A stretch of 54,360 bases of DNA from Paraglaciecola sp. GTDB lineage: Bacteria > Pseudomonadota > Gammaproteobacteria > Enterobacterales > Alteromonadaceae. The notes beneath the pieces are model-generated. The model was not told the DNA's origin and did no database searches. It was given only the letters and a program-made list of their open reading frames with translations. Each line of letters begins with the position of its first letter. Position 1 is the stretch's first letter. Made by a program: the position numbers and the translations under genes. The stretch spans positions 1 through 54,360 of the forward strand of contig JAACSL010000026.1 of assembly GCA_009993955.1 (NCBI GenBank). Reading direction: 5' to 3'. Of the stretch, positions 8,068 through 16,576 are shown one piece after another.

Positions 8068-8313
8068 ATGGCAAAGAATACATCATCAAGCAAGGGCAAT
8101 ACCCGACATGTCGTACCACATCCTGACGGATGGGCAAACAAAAAAGGCGGTGCAGAACGCGCTTCAAGCGTGCACAGCACCAAAAAAGAGGCCGAAGCTG
8201 CGGCGCGCGAACAAAGCAAGCGTGAAGGCACTGAGCTGTTTATTCATGGCAAAGACGGCCAGATACAACGCAAAGATAGCCACGGTAACGACCCAAAAGA
8301 CATTAAAGGATAG
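8068..8313 (+). CDS. DUF2188-family small protein
   Basis: This 81-residue hydrophilic protein has a DUF2188 pattern: VVPHPDGWANKKGGAERASS, then KKEAEAAAREQSKREGTELFIHGKDGQIQRKDSHGNDPKDIKG. The family reads 'HV.p..dgW.vk..ga.ras....tq.eAi..ar..a......el.vh..dG.i...dS.g.DP'. CAGGAG 7 bp upstream supports the ATG. The function of the family is not established; it recurs beside restriction and stress genes. It is followed 8 bp later by another small gene, likely the same transcript. Confidence 0.85.
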   Translation: MAKNTSSSKGNTRHVVPHPDGWANKKGGAERASSVHSTKKEAEAAAREQSKREGTELFIHGKDGQIQRKDSHGNDPKDIKG

Positions 8314-8321
8314 GAGCCCTT

Positions 8322-8552
8322 ATGAGTGATGAATACAAAAAGAAAATAGGTGTACCCGAGTCGCATACCCTCAACATCGTAAGTAGTCAGTGGTCGCAAC
8401 GAAAAGGCCAAGACACTGACACCTATGAATGTGAAGAGCTAAACGAGCAAGGTGAAGTTATTGCACGGTACACCGTAAAGGACAGTACATCGATTTACCC
8501 TCCATTTGGGCGGTCGATTACTTGGACTCAATCAGCCGTACTCGATTCTTAA
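8322..8552 (+). CDS. Small hypothetical protein
   Basis: This 76-residue acidic protein starts at an ATG with AGGAG about 8 bp upstream. It has no membrane segment or signal. The C-terminal part (EELNEQGEVIARYTVKDSTS) reads like a small beta-rich domain. It lies directly after the DUF2188 gene and before hsdM. I do not recognise a function; tight spacing suggests it travels with DUF2188. Confidence 0.7.
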   Translation: MSDEYKKKIGVPESHTLNIVSSQWSQRKGQDTDTYECEELNEQGEVIARYTVKDSTSIYPPFGRSITWTQSAVLDS

Positions 8553-8569
8553 CCTTGTAACTTACAGCT

Positions 8570-8601
8570 AGCGGGGCGCTGCCGGTATAGCCAGCCCCGC
8601 T
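8570..8601 (+). terminator. GC-rich hairpin before hsdM
   Basis: AGCGGGGC (8570-8577) pairs with GCCCCGCT (8594-8601) and is followed by TTTAT only. It would weakly terminate the two small genes upstream, or lie in the hsdM leader. Confidence 0.5.
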
Positions 8602-8633
8602 TTATAGACACTGACCAAATTTGAGGGCCATTT

Positions 8634-10256
8634 ATGAGCGATAAAATTCAGCAAAAAGACATCAACAATGCAGCATGGGCTGCATGTGATACTTTCCGTG
8701 GCGCGGTAGACCCAGCGCAATATAAAGACTACATCCTAGTAATGCTGTTCGTAAAATACATCTCCGATGTATGGAATGACCACTACGCAGAATATAAAAA
8801 GCAGTACGGTGACGACGATGTCCGTATCAGACGTAAGCTTGAGCGCGAGCGCTTTGTACTGCCAATAGTAGAACTCACAGAAGAAGTAGAAGACAAGGCA
8901 ACCAAAGAGAAGAAAACCGTTGTTACCGACACCTTCTTGGCCAACTACTATTCATTGTTAGAGCGTAAAAACGAACCCAACATTGGCGAGCTGATCAACA
9001 TTGTTTTAGAGCATATTGAAACCGCGAACAAAGCCAAGTTAGAAGGCGTATTCCGTAACATCGATTTCAATAGCGAAGCCAACTTGGGTAAAACCAAAGA
9101 CCGTAACCGTCGCCTAAAAACCTTGCTGGATGACTTCAACAAGCCCGTACTCGACATGAGCCCGTCGCGCGTGTCTGAAGATGTGATTGGTAACACCTAC
9201 ATCTACCTTATTGAGCGCTTTGGCTCCGATGCAGGTAAAAAAGCCGGTGAATTCTACACCCCCCATAAAGTCTCTGAGCTGGTTGCGCGTCTGTCTGCGC
9301 CAAAATCGGGGGCACGTATTTGTGACCCAGCCTGTGGTTCAGCTGGGCTATTGATTGAAGCTGCACGCCAAGTAGGTGACCGCAATTACTCGCTCTATGG
9401 CATGGAAGTCAACGGCAGCACTTGGGCGCTTGCGCGTATGAATATGTTCTTGCACGGCTCCGACTCTGCTCGCATTGAATGGTGTAACACCCTCACCTCA
9501 CCAGCGCTGGTCGAAAATGACAGACTGATGAAGTTTGATAACGTGGTTGCCAACCCACCGTTTTCACTCGACAAATGGGGTTCAGAAGACGTTGAATCCG
9601 ACAGATACAACCGCTACTGGCGGGGGCTACCGCCTAAATCAAAGGCCGACTTTGCCTTTATCAGCCACATGGTTGAAGCCGCCGTTGAAAAAGAAGGCCG
9701 CATTGCCGTAGTGGTACCTCATGGCGTGCTGTTTAGAGGCGCAGCCGAAGGCCGTATTCGTCAAAAACTGATTGAAGAAAACCTACTGGATGCCGTGATC
9801 GGTTTACCCGGTAACTTGTTCCCAAGCACTGGCATTCCAGTGGCAATCCTGATATTCGACCGCTCACGTGAAAAAGGCGGCGCCAATGAAAACCGCAAAG
9901 ACGTGCTGTTTGTTGATGCCAGCGGTAAAGACCATTACCAAGCGGGTAAAAACCAAAACATCCTGCTGGATGAACACTTAGACAAAATTGTTGCGGCGGT
10001 AACCGCCCGTGAAGAGGTAGAAAAATACGCCCATTTAGCCACCTTTGATGAGATCAAAGAGAACGACTTTAACCTGAATATCCCGCGCTACGTCGATACC
10101 TTCGAAGAAGAATTAGAAATCGACATTGTCGCCGTGCAGGCTGAGATCACCACCCTTGAAACTGAACTTGCCGACGTCCGCAACAAAATGGCGGCGCTGT
10201 TAAAGGATATCGTACCTAACGAGGCGCAAAGCAACACAACGGAGGTGGCTGAATGA
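8634..10256 (+). CDS. hsdM: Type I restriction-modification DNA methyltransferase subunit
   Basis: HsdM (540 aa) transfers methyl from SAM to adenine N6 in the target set by HsdS. An N-terminal HsdM_N helical domain (INNAAWAACDTFRGAVDPAQYKDYIL) covers ~1-165. The catalytic domain holds the SAM motif ICDPACGSAGLLIEA and the N6-adenine motif VVANPPFS. A C-terminal coiled region (VQAEITTLETELADVRNKM) probably contacts HsdS. The length is normal and the gene appears intact. GAGG at ~8622 supports the ATG. Its TGA overlaps the ATG of the 38-codon ORF by 4 bp, starting a run of overlapping genes to 16434. It modifies host DNA and, with HsdR and HsdS, forms the restriction complex. Confidence 0.97.
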   Translation: MSDKIQQKDINNAAWAACDTFRGAVDPAQYKDYILVMLFVKYISDVWNDHYAEYKKQYGDDDVRIRRKLERERFVLPIVELTEEVEDKATKEKKTVVTDTFLANYYSLLERKNEPNIGELINIVLEHIETANKAKLEGVFRNIDFNSEANLGKTKDRNRRLKTLLDDFNKPVLDMSPSRVSEDVIGNTYIYLIERFGSDAGKKAGEFYTPHKVSELVARLSAPKSGARICDPACGSAGLLIEAARQVGDRNYSLYGMEVNGSTWALARMNMFLHGSDSARIEWCNTLTSPALVENDRLMKFDNVVANPPFSLDKWGSEDVESDRYNRYWRGLPPKSKADFAFISHMVEAAVEKEGRIAVVVPHGVLFRGAAEGRIRQKLIEENLLDAVIGLPGNLFPSTGIPVAILIFDRSREKGGANENRKDVLFVDASGKDHYQAGKNQNILLDEHLDKIVAAVTAREEVEKYAHLATFDEIKENDFNLNIPRYVDTFEEELEIDIVAVQAEITTLETELADVRNKMAALLKDIVPNEAQSNTTEVAE

Positions 10257-10369
10257 GTATGACGAACAACAACCATTTCGTTGACGCCAACAAAATGGTG
10301 TCTAAGTGTAAGGACGGAACCGCAAACCAATTGCGTGACGTCACGAAAATGGTGGGAGGCGCACTATGA
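10253..10369 (+). CDS. 38-codon ORF between hsdM and dinD
   Basis: This short frame has ATGA overlaps at both ends: its ATG overlaps the hsdM TGA (10253-10256) and its TGA overlaps the dinD ATG (10366-10369). That is the arrangement of a translationally coupled gene and leaves no gap in the operon. The protein is MSMTNNNHFVDANKMV... ending NQLRDVTKMVGGAL. The two KMV motifs match the DHFSQVGKMV segment of DinD, and each is encoded by a 28-nt palindrome. It could be a true small protein, a decayed dinD-derived duplication kept open as a coupling linker, or chance. No family is recognised. Confidence 0.5.
   Translation: MSMTNNNHFVDANKMVSKCKDGTANQLRDVTKMVGGAL
10272..10299. repeat. 28-nt coding palindrome, copy 1
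   Basis: Arms ACCATTTCGTTGAC and GCCAACAAAATGGT are complementary at 12 of 14 positions. With its flanks it encodes NHFVDANKMV in the 38-codon ORF. It shares outer ACCATTT/AAATGGT with copies 2 and 3, while the inner arms differ and remain mostly self-complementary. Confidence 0.75.
10326..10353. repeat. 28-nt coding palindrome, copy 2
   Basis: Arms ACCAATTGCGTGAC and GTCACGAAAATGGT pair at 12 of 14 positions, with a perfect core CGTGACGTCACG. It encodes NQLRDVTKMV in the same phase relative to the palindrome as the other copies. Confidence 0.75.
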
Positions 10370-11208
10370 ATGATAAGCAGCTTACCCAACCAGAACACAC
10401 CAGCTTTGAAAGCTTAAAGCATGAATCAGAAAGCGCCGAGTTTTGGTATGCCAGAGAGTTACAGACTGTTCTTGACTACAGTACTTGGGACAAGTTTGAG
10501 CGTGTTATCAAAAAAGCGATCACCGCTTGTGAGGGCTCCGGCCAGTCGAGTGAGGACCATTTTTCCCAGGTGGGAAAAATGGTCGATATTGGCTCGGGGG
10601 CTAAGCGAACCACCCGTGATTATCAGCTTTCCCGCTACGCGTGTTACCTCATTGTGCAAAACGGTGATGCCAGCAAGCCGGTGATCGCCAATGGCCAGAC
10701 CTATTTTGCCATTCAGACTCGTCGCCAAGAGCTACAGGATGACACTGGTTTTCAGCAACTAAATGAAGACCAAAAACGCTTAATGCTGCGCAATGAATTA
10801 GCCGACCACAACAAGCAACTGGCTGCGGCGGCCCGTGATGCGGGGGTTGAGTCTGGTTTGGACGACGCCATTTTCCAAAACCATGGTTATAAAGGCTTGT
10901 ATGGTGGGTTAGACAATAAAGCCATTCACCAGCACAAAGGCTTAAAAAAGAGCCAGAAAATACTCGACCATATGGGCAGTACCGAGCTTGCCGCCAACCT
11001 GTTCCGTGCCACGCAAACAGAAGAAAAGCTAAAGCGCGATCAGGTCAGCAATAAAGCCCATGCCAATCAAACCCATTTTGAAGTGGGTGCCAAAGTGCGC
11101 GCCACCATTGAGGAGCTGGGTGGCACTATGCCAGAGGCTTTACCCACGCCGGAAAAAGGTATTCCCCAGTTGGCGCGTGCACAGAAAAAGTTGGAGGGTG
11201 ATAAATGA
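10366..11208 (+). CDS. dinD: DinD, DNA damage-inducible protein D
   Basis: DinD (280 aa) is an SOS-associated protein; the E. coli member is LexA-controlled and interferes with RecA filaments in vitro. Family features: SFESLKHESESAEFWYARELQTVLDY near the start, the KMVDIGSGAKR and DYQLSRYACYLIVQNGD block, YFAIQTRRQEL, and a C-terminal RDQVSNKAHANQTHFEVG with ELGGTMPE..PTPEKGI. The length is normal and the gene intact. It is embedded between hsdM and hsdS with 4-bp overlaps on both sides, so it is translated with the restriction system and not from an own SOS promoter here. No LexA box was found inside the gap-free junction. It may tie restriction to DNA damage (inference). Confidence 0.93.
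   Translation: MNDKQLTQPEHTSFESLKHESESAEFWYARELQTVLDYSTWDKFERVIKKAITACEGSGQSSEDHFSQVGKMVDIGSGAKRTTRDYQLSRYACYLIVQNGDASKPVIANGQTYFAIQTRRQELQDDTGFQQLNEDQKRLMLRNELADHNKQLAAAARDAGVESGLDDAIFQNHGYKGLYGGLDNKAIHQHKGLKKSQKILDHMGSTELAANLFRATQTEEKLKRDQVSNKAHANQTHFEVGAKVRATIEELGGTMPEALPTPEKGIPQLARAQKKLEGDK
10556..10583. repeat. 28-nt coding palindrome, copy 3 (in dinD)
   Basis: Arms ACCATTTTTCCCAG and GTGGGAAAAATGGT pair at 13 of 14 positions; adding one base on each side gives G...C. It encodes DHFSQVGKMV within dinD, directly before the conserved DIGSGAKR segment. Confidence 0.8.
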
Positions 11209-12428
11209 GTAAATTACAAACGACGCCTTCAGGTTGGAAATTAACAACTCTTGGCACCTTTATGGTGTTTAAAAACGGTGTTAATGCAGATAAAAATGCC
11301 TACGGATCTGGTACTGAGTTCGTAAACGTAATGGACATCTTCAAAAGAAATTTCATGAAAAAGTGCAATATTCTTGGAAAGGTGGAAATTACTGAAAAAC
11401 AAAAAGCAGAGTACTCAGTAAAATATGGCGACATTCTATTTAACCGTACATCAGAAGTACCAGACGAGATTGCATTTTCATCCGTTTACCTTGATGAGGC
11501 AGAAATAACATTTGGCGGCTTCGTTATTCGTGGCAGACAGAAAAAAGAGCTTCTAGATCCTTTATTTGCTGGTTACTGTTTCAACAATAGCAGTATTAGA
11601 AGAGAAATGATCCGACGTTCACAAGGTGTGGTAAGAGCAAATATAGGCCAAAAGGATCTAAATAAGGTTCCAATCCTTATACCACCTAAAGACGAACAGA
11701 AGAAGATAGCCAGTGTGCTAGCCCTTTGGGACAACGCTATCGAAAAAACAGAGGCGTTAATTGCGGCCAAGGAAAAGCAGTTTGAGTGGTTGATGGAAAA
11801 ACTGTTTAGACCAAATGATACATGGACATCTTACAGGCTCGGAGAGTTATTTGATAACAGGAAAGAGACTCACAACACAGATCTACCTTTAGTATCAATA
11901 ACAAGAGAAAGAGGCGTTATTCCACATTCAGAAACCAATAGGAAAGACAACTCAAGCGAAGATAAGTCAAAGTATTTAAGAATTCGCCCGAATGATATTG
12001 GCTATAACACGATGAGGATGTGGCAAGGCGTATCTGCATTATCTGGTATTGATGGAATTGTGAGCCCTGCTTATACAATTTGCATACCTAAGAAAGTTGT
12101 CGATCCTGAATTCATGGCTTTTTTGTTTAAAACAAAGCCAATGATTCATAAGTTTTATAGATATTCTCAAGGTTTGACTTCCGATACATGGAACTTAAAG
12201 TTCCACCATTTCTGCGAAGTGAAAGCAGAGATACCTGATATTGAAACTCAAGTTGAGATTGCACAGATACTCAATACGGCAAAACACGAAATTGACCTGA
12301 TCAAAAAAACCTTAGAGCAGTACCGCAGTCAAAAACGTGGCCTGATGCAAAAGTTGATCACAGGTGAATGGCAAGTGGGTAGTTCTCAGCACCTCTCTGA
12401 GGAGACTTATCAGGAGGCAAGCGCATGA
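11205..12428 (+). CDS. hsdS: Type I restriction-modification specificity subunit
   Basis: HsdS (407 aa) sets the bipartite DNA target of the HsdM/HsdR complex. It has two target recognition domains (about 10-160 and 205-370), each followed by a helical spacer: DEQKKIASVLALWDNAIEKTEALIAAKEK in the middle and IAQILNTAKHEIDLIKKTLEQYRSQKRGLMQKLITGEW at the end. These are typical HsdS dimensions and the protein looks complete. The ATG overlaps dinD by 4 bp and its TGA overlaps hsdR by 4 bp. The target sequence cannot be read from sequence alone. Confidence 0.95.
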   Translation: MSKLQTTPSGWKLTTLGTFMVFKNGVNADKNAYGSGTEFVNVMDIFKRNFMKKCNILGKVEITEKQKAEYSVKYGDILFNRTSEVPDEIAFSSVYLDEAEITFGGFVIRGRQKKELLDPLFAGYCFNNSSIRREMIRRSQGVVRANIGQKDLNKVPILIPPKDEQKKIASVLALWDNAIEKTEALIAAKEKQFEWLMEKLFRPNDTWTSYRLGELFDNRKETHNTDLPLVSITRERGVIPHSETNRKDNSSEDKSKYLRIRPNDIGYNTMRMWQGVSALSGIDGIVSPAYTICIPKKVVDPEFMAFLFKTKPMIHKFYRYSQGLTSDTWNLKFHHFCEVKAEIPDIETQVEIAQILNTAKHEIDLIKKTLEQYRSQKRGLMQKLITGEWQVGSSQHLSEETYQEASA

Positions 12429-15400
12429 GCACACCGCCAGTAAATTACGCAGCAAACTCGGAGCCTTCGGGCTTCGAGTTTAACGAAAAGTACTTGTCGC
12501 AAATTCCTGCCCTGCAACAGTTAATCAATTTGGGTTACCAATACCTCCCCCCTGAGCAGGCTTTGGCTGAACGGGGTGGGCGCAGTGCCAATGTGATTTT
12601 GGAAGGGGTGCTACGTCAGCAGCTAAAAAAAATTAATCGCATTAACTATAAAGGTGGCGAGTATCTGTTTAGCGAGGAGAACATTCAAACCGCGATCCAA
12701 AAGCTCAAAAACATTAAGTTTGATGGCCTGCAAAAAACCAATGAGTCGATTTACGATTTAATCACCTTAGGCTCAGCCATGGAGCAAACCATTGAGGGAG
12801 ATTCAAAAAGCTTTACCCTCAATTACATTGATTGGAAAACACCATCAAATAACAGCTTTCATGTAGTCGCTGAGTTCTCGGTTGAACGCGCACGCAGCAC
12901 CGATACGGTACGCCCCGATATCGTCCTGTTTGTCAATGGTATTCCCTTTAGCGTGATTGAATGTAAATCGCCCAAAGTGGATGTAGAGCAAGCCGTATCA
13001 CAAAACATTCGTAACCAGGGCGATGACTATATTCCCCGCCTGTTTACTTATGTGCAGCAAGTGTTGGCGGTGAATAAAAACGCCGCCCAATACGCCACAG
13101 CTGGCACACCTAAGAAGTTTTGGGGCGTATGGAAGGAGCAGGAAGATAAACCCGCCGATGTCGATAAAGGCGTAAATACCTCCTTGAGCGAAGACACTAA
13201 AGCACAGCTATTCAGTGGCGAGTTTGCGGCCGCACGGCCATTTTTTGATGCACTAGAGGCTGAAGGTAAACGCCTGGTGACGGAACAAGACAATGCCATT
13301 CACAGCCTGTGCCGCCCAGAGCGTTTATTAGATTTGGTATATCGCTTTACCCTGTTTGATGGTGGCATTAAGAAAGTAGCCCGCTATCAACAATATTTTG
13401 TGATTAAAGCGACCATCGCCCGAATTAAACGCCTGACCAATAAAGGCACTGGCGCAAAAGAAAACCGCCAAGGTGGTGTTATTTGGCATACCCAAGGCTC
13501 GGGTAAGTCGCTCACCATGGTGATGCTCACCCGTGCGATGGCACTAGAGCCGCAGCTTATCAACCCAAGAATCATTTTGGTTACCGACCGGGATGATCTC
13601 GATAAACAACTGGGTAATACCTTTGCGGCCTGTGGTTTAAGCCGCGAACGTGCCACGTCTGGCCGAAACTTAGTTAAGCACCTGAAAAACAAAGTGGGTT
13701 TGATCACCACACTGATCCACAAATTTGATAAAGGCTGGGTGGCCGAGAAGTTTGTGGATGAATCGCACGATATTTTTGTATTAGTCGATGAAAGTCACCG
13801 CACCAACTTCGGCTCATTGGCGGCCCGAATGCGCCAAATGCTGCCCAATGCCTGTTTTCTTGGCTTTACCGGTACGCCACTACTGAAAAAAGAAAAGAAT
13901 AACTTTGCCAAGTTTGGTGGCCTGATTGAGCCGCACTATACCATTAAACAAGCGGTTGCCGACGAAGCGGTATTGCCACTACTTTACGAAGGCCGACATA
14001 TTGAGATGGAGCAGAATCAGTCGGCTATCGACCTCTGGTTTGAGCGCCACACCGCCGATTTAAGCAAAGAGCAAAAGGCCGACCTTAAAAAGAAATACGC
14101 CCGCGCTGAAATGCTAAACAAAGCTGATCAGGTGATTTACATGCGCGCCTTTGATATCAGCGAGCATTTTCGTGCGAACTGGCAAGGCACTGGCTTTAAG
14201 GCTCAGTTGGTTGCCCCAGGCAAACCGGCGGCATTAAAGTACCAGCAGTTTTTGCAAGAGATTGGCATCGTCACTACAGAGGTGGTGATTTCTGGCCCTG
14301 ATACCCGCGAAGGCCACGACGAAGTGGACGAAGGGCCAACCGATGAGGTAGGTAAGTTCTGGGACAAAATGATGAAGCGCTTTGGCTCTGAAGAAGAGTA
14401 CACCAAGCAAATTATCAACCAGTTTAAATACGGTGATGACCCTGAAATACTCATTGTGGTGGATAAGCTATTAACTGGTTTTGATGCGCCGCGCAACACC
14501 GTACTGTATCTATGCCGAACCCTGCGAGAGCACACGCTATTGCAGGCTATCGCTCGGGTTAACCGCCTGTACGAAGGTAAAGAGTTTGGCTACATCATCG
14601 ACTATGCCAGCGTATTGGGCGAGCTGGATAAGGCCCTAACTATGTATGAAGCCTTTGAAGGGTTTGACGAAGATGACTTAGCAGGCACGCTCACCTCCAT
14701 CAACGAAGAAGTGTTTAAACTGCCACAGCGTTACTCTGACTTATGGGATTTGTTTAAAGCCGTTAAAAACTCAAAAGACGAAGAAGCCTATGAGGTGTTA
14801 TTGGCCGATGACGAGTTACGTGAAGAGTTTTACGAATGTTTATCGGCATACAGTAAATCTTTAGCCATCGCTTTATCGTCTGAGCAGTTCATTATGAACT
14901 CTGATGAGAAGAAGCTACAAACCTATAAAAACGATTTGAAACGTTTTCAGAACTTAAAGGCAGCGGTTAAGTTGCGTTACGCCGAGGCGATTGATTATCG
15001 CGACTACGAGCCGAAAATCAAAAAGCTGCTGGATACCCATATTCAGGCCAATGAGGTGACTCAGCTTAACGAGCCAGTGAATATTTTTGATGAAAAAATG
15101 TTTACCGCCGTGAAAGAAGAGCAAGGGGTTTATCAAACCAAAACTACGGCGTCGAAGGCGGACACCATCGCCCACGCCACGAAGCGCAGCATTTCGGAGA
15201 ATATGGACGAAGACCCTGCGTTTTATGAGAAGTTTTCGAAGCTGATCCAAGCCGCTATTGATGACTTTAAGGCCAAGCGCATCTCAGACTTAGAATATCT
15301 CAACCGAGTGATTGATATTCGTAACAAAGTGGCCACGAAGCAGCATGATGATATGCCTGATTGCATTCGTGAAAACGACGAAGCGTGTGCCTACTTTGGC

Positions 15401-15688
15401 TTGATTAAGCCGCAGTTTCAGCAAGTGGCAACCCTCAATGAGTTAGATGATGCTCAGCTTGATGCCATTGCGGCACAAACATCGTTAGCGATACAAAAAA
15501 TCATTGATGCTCATTGGAAAGTCGATTTTTGGGACGATGCCGACGTTCAAAAAACAGCGATGAATGATATTGACGATTTTCTTTATGACGAAGTCAAAGA
15601 GCAGTACGGCGTGACGCTGAGCTTGGAACAAATGGACGAAATCATTGAGAAAACCATGCAGGTTGCGAAGCACCGGAGGCACTCTTGA
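12425..15688 (+). CDS. hsdR: Type I restriction endonuclease/translocase subunit
   Basis: HsdR (1087 aa) is the motor and nuclease. The nuclease domain (about 150-190) has a PD-(D/E)xK signature: RPDIVLFVNGIPFSVIECKSP. Two RecA-like helicase lobes follow: Walker A HTQGSGKS, DESHRTNFG, GFTGTPL, and later VDKLLTGFDAP and LLQAIARVNRL. The C-terminal helical region (DUF3387-like) ends with QYGVTLSLEQMDEIIEKTM. Length and motifs are complete, so the system should restrict unmodified DNA by translocation and distant cleavage. Start and stop overlap both neighbours. Confidence 0.97.
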   Translation: MSTPPVNYAANSEPSGFEFNEKYLSQIPALQQLINLGYQYLPPEQALAERGGRSANVILEGVLRQQLKKINRINYKGGEYLFSEENIQTAIQKLKNIKFDGLQKTNESIYDLITLGSAMEQTIEGDSKSFTLNYIDWKTPSNNSFHVVAEFSVERARSTDTVRPDIVLFVNGIPFSVIECKSPKVDVEQAVSQNIRNQGDDYIPRLFTYVQQVLAVNKNAAQYATAGTPKKFWGVWKEQEDKPADVDKGVNTSLSEDTKAQLFSGEFAAARPFFDALEAEGKRLVTEQDNAIHSLCRPERLLDLVYRFTLFDGGIKKVARYQQYFVIKATIARIKRLTNKGTGAKENRQGGVIWHTQGSGKSLTMVMLTRAMALEPQLINPRIILVTDRDDLDKQLGNTFAACGLSRERATSGRNLVKHLKNKVGLITTLIHKFDKGWVAEKFVDESHDIFVLVDESHRTNFGSLAARMRQMLPNACFLGFTGTPLLKKEKNNFAKFGGLIEPHYTIKQAVADEAVLPLLYEGRHIEMEQNQSAIDLWFERHTADLSKEQKADLKKKYARAEMLNKADQVIYMRAFDISEHFRANWQGTGFKAQLVAPGKPAALKYQQFLQEIGIVTTEVVISGPDTREGHDEVDEGPTDEVGKFWDKMMKRFGSEEEYTKQIINQFKYGDDPEILIVVDKLLTGFDAPRNTVLYLCRTLREHTLLQAIARVNRLYEGKEFGYIIDYASVLGELDKALTMYEAFEGFDEDDLAGTLTSINEEVFKLPQRYSDLWDLFKAVKNSKDEEAYEVLLADDELREEFYECLSAYSKSLAIALSSEQFIMNSDEKKLQTYKNDLKRFQNLKAAVKLRYAEAIDYRDYEPKIKKLLDTHIQANEVTQLNEPVNIFDEKMFTAVKEEQGVYQTKTTASKADTIAHATKRSISENMDEDPAFYEKFSKLIQAAIDDFKAKRISDLEYLNRVIDIRNKVATKQHDDMPDCIRENDEACAYFGLIKPQFQQVATLNELDDAQLDAIAAQTSLAIQKIIDAHWKVDFWDDADVQKTAMNDIDDFLYDEVKEQYGVTLSLEQMDEIIEKTMQVAKHRRHS

Positions 15689-16434
15689 TGTCATCAACCA
15701 TCAAGCAGACCGAGGCATCAGCTGCAAGTACTGAAAGGCTCGCGGTTGTATACGGAGGGGGAGAAATCCCCTTCCAGTTGGCTTTTTCCAAACGCAAGTC
15801 GCTGGAAATATCAGTGCACCCTGATAAATCAGTTTTTGTGAAAGCTCCTGAAGGCACCGACCGTGAAGCCATTGAAGCCAAGGTGAAAAAGCGTGCTCGG
15901 TGGATCAAGCGCCAAATTCGCTACTTTGACCAGTTTGACCCAAGAACCCCTTCTCGCAAATACGTCAGTGGTGAAAGCCATTTATATCTAGGCAAGAAAT
16001 ATCGGCTAAAAATTGAAGTAGGTACTGACAACGGTGTGGCGCTGAAAGCGGGCTTTTTTTGGGTAACGTCTGCCAATGGTAAACCAGACCATGTGGAGTC
16101 GCTACTTAGTGATTGGTATCGAGAAAAAGCCGATTTTCATTTAAATAAGGTGTTTTCGGATTGTTGGGAGAAGTTCAAATATTCAGATGACAACAAGCCA
16201 AACATTAAAATAATGCAACTCAAAAAGCGCTGGGGCAGTCTATCAAAAAGAGGAACGCTGACCTTAAACCGCGAGTTAATTAAGGCACCGAAAGAGTGTA
16301 TTGAGTACGTGATCATTCATGAACTGTGTCACCTAGAGCACCACAACCACGGTCCAGAGTTTTATCGCTTACTCGAACGCTCTCTACCAGATTGGGTGAA
16401 GCGCAAACATAAACTGGAAATGGCATTGATTTAG
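15688..16434 (+). CDS. YgjP-like (COG1451) metallopeptidase
   Basis: This 248-residue zinc metalloprotease belongs to the YgjP/M48-like family often found at the end of type I restriction operons. The C-terminal active site is YVIIHELCHLEHHNHGPEFY (HExxH plus a downstream His). The preceding MQLKKRWGSLSKRGTLTLNRELI is the conserved 'rWGSc...g.i.lN..L' block. I place the start at ATG 15688, which overlaps the hsdR TGA by one base and has GGAGG 8 bp upstream; a TTG three bases earlier is also in frame. It may control levels of the restriction complex by proteolysis, but this is not proven. The operon ends here. Confidence 0.93.
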   Translation: MSSTIKQTEASAASTERLAVVYGGGEIPFQLAFSKRKSLEISVHPDKSVFVKAPEGTDREAIEAKVKKRARWIKRQIRYFDQFDPRTPSRKYVSGESHLYLGKKYRLKIEVGTDNGVALKAGFFWVTSANGKPDHVESLLSDWYREKADFHLNKVFSDCWEKFKYSDDNKPNIKIMQLKKRWGSLSKRGTLTLNRELIKAPKECIEYVIIHELCHLEHHNHGPEFYRLLERSLPDWVKRKHKLEMALI

Positions 16435-16576
16435 TCAGCACGCTGTATCGAATAGCTAAGTACACAGCCAGTACACTAGCGGTATTGTCTGCCTTAGCCT
16501 TTAAACCTAGCCAAGCTCTTAGGTTGACTGGCGGTTCACTGAAAGGTGACAAGCCCACACAGGATTCATCGCCTTT

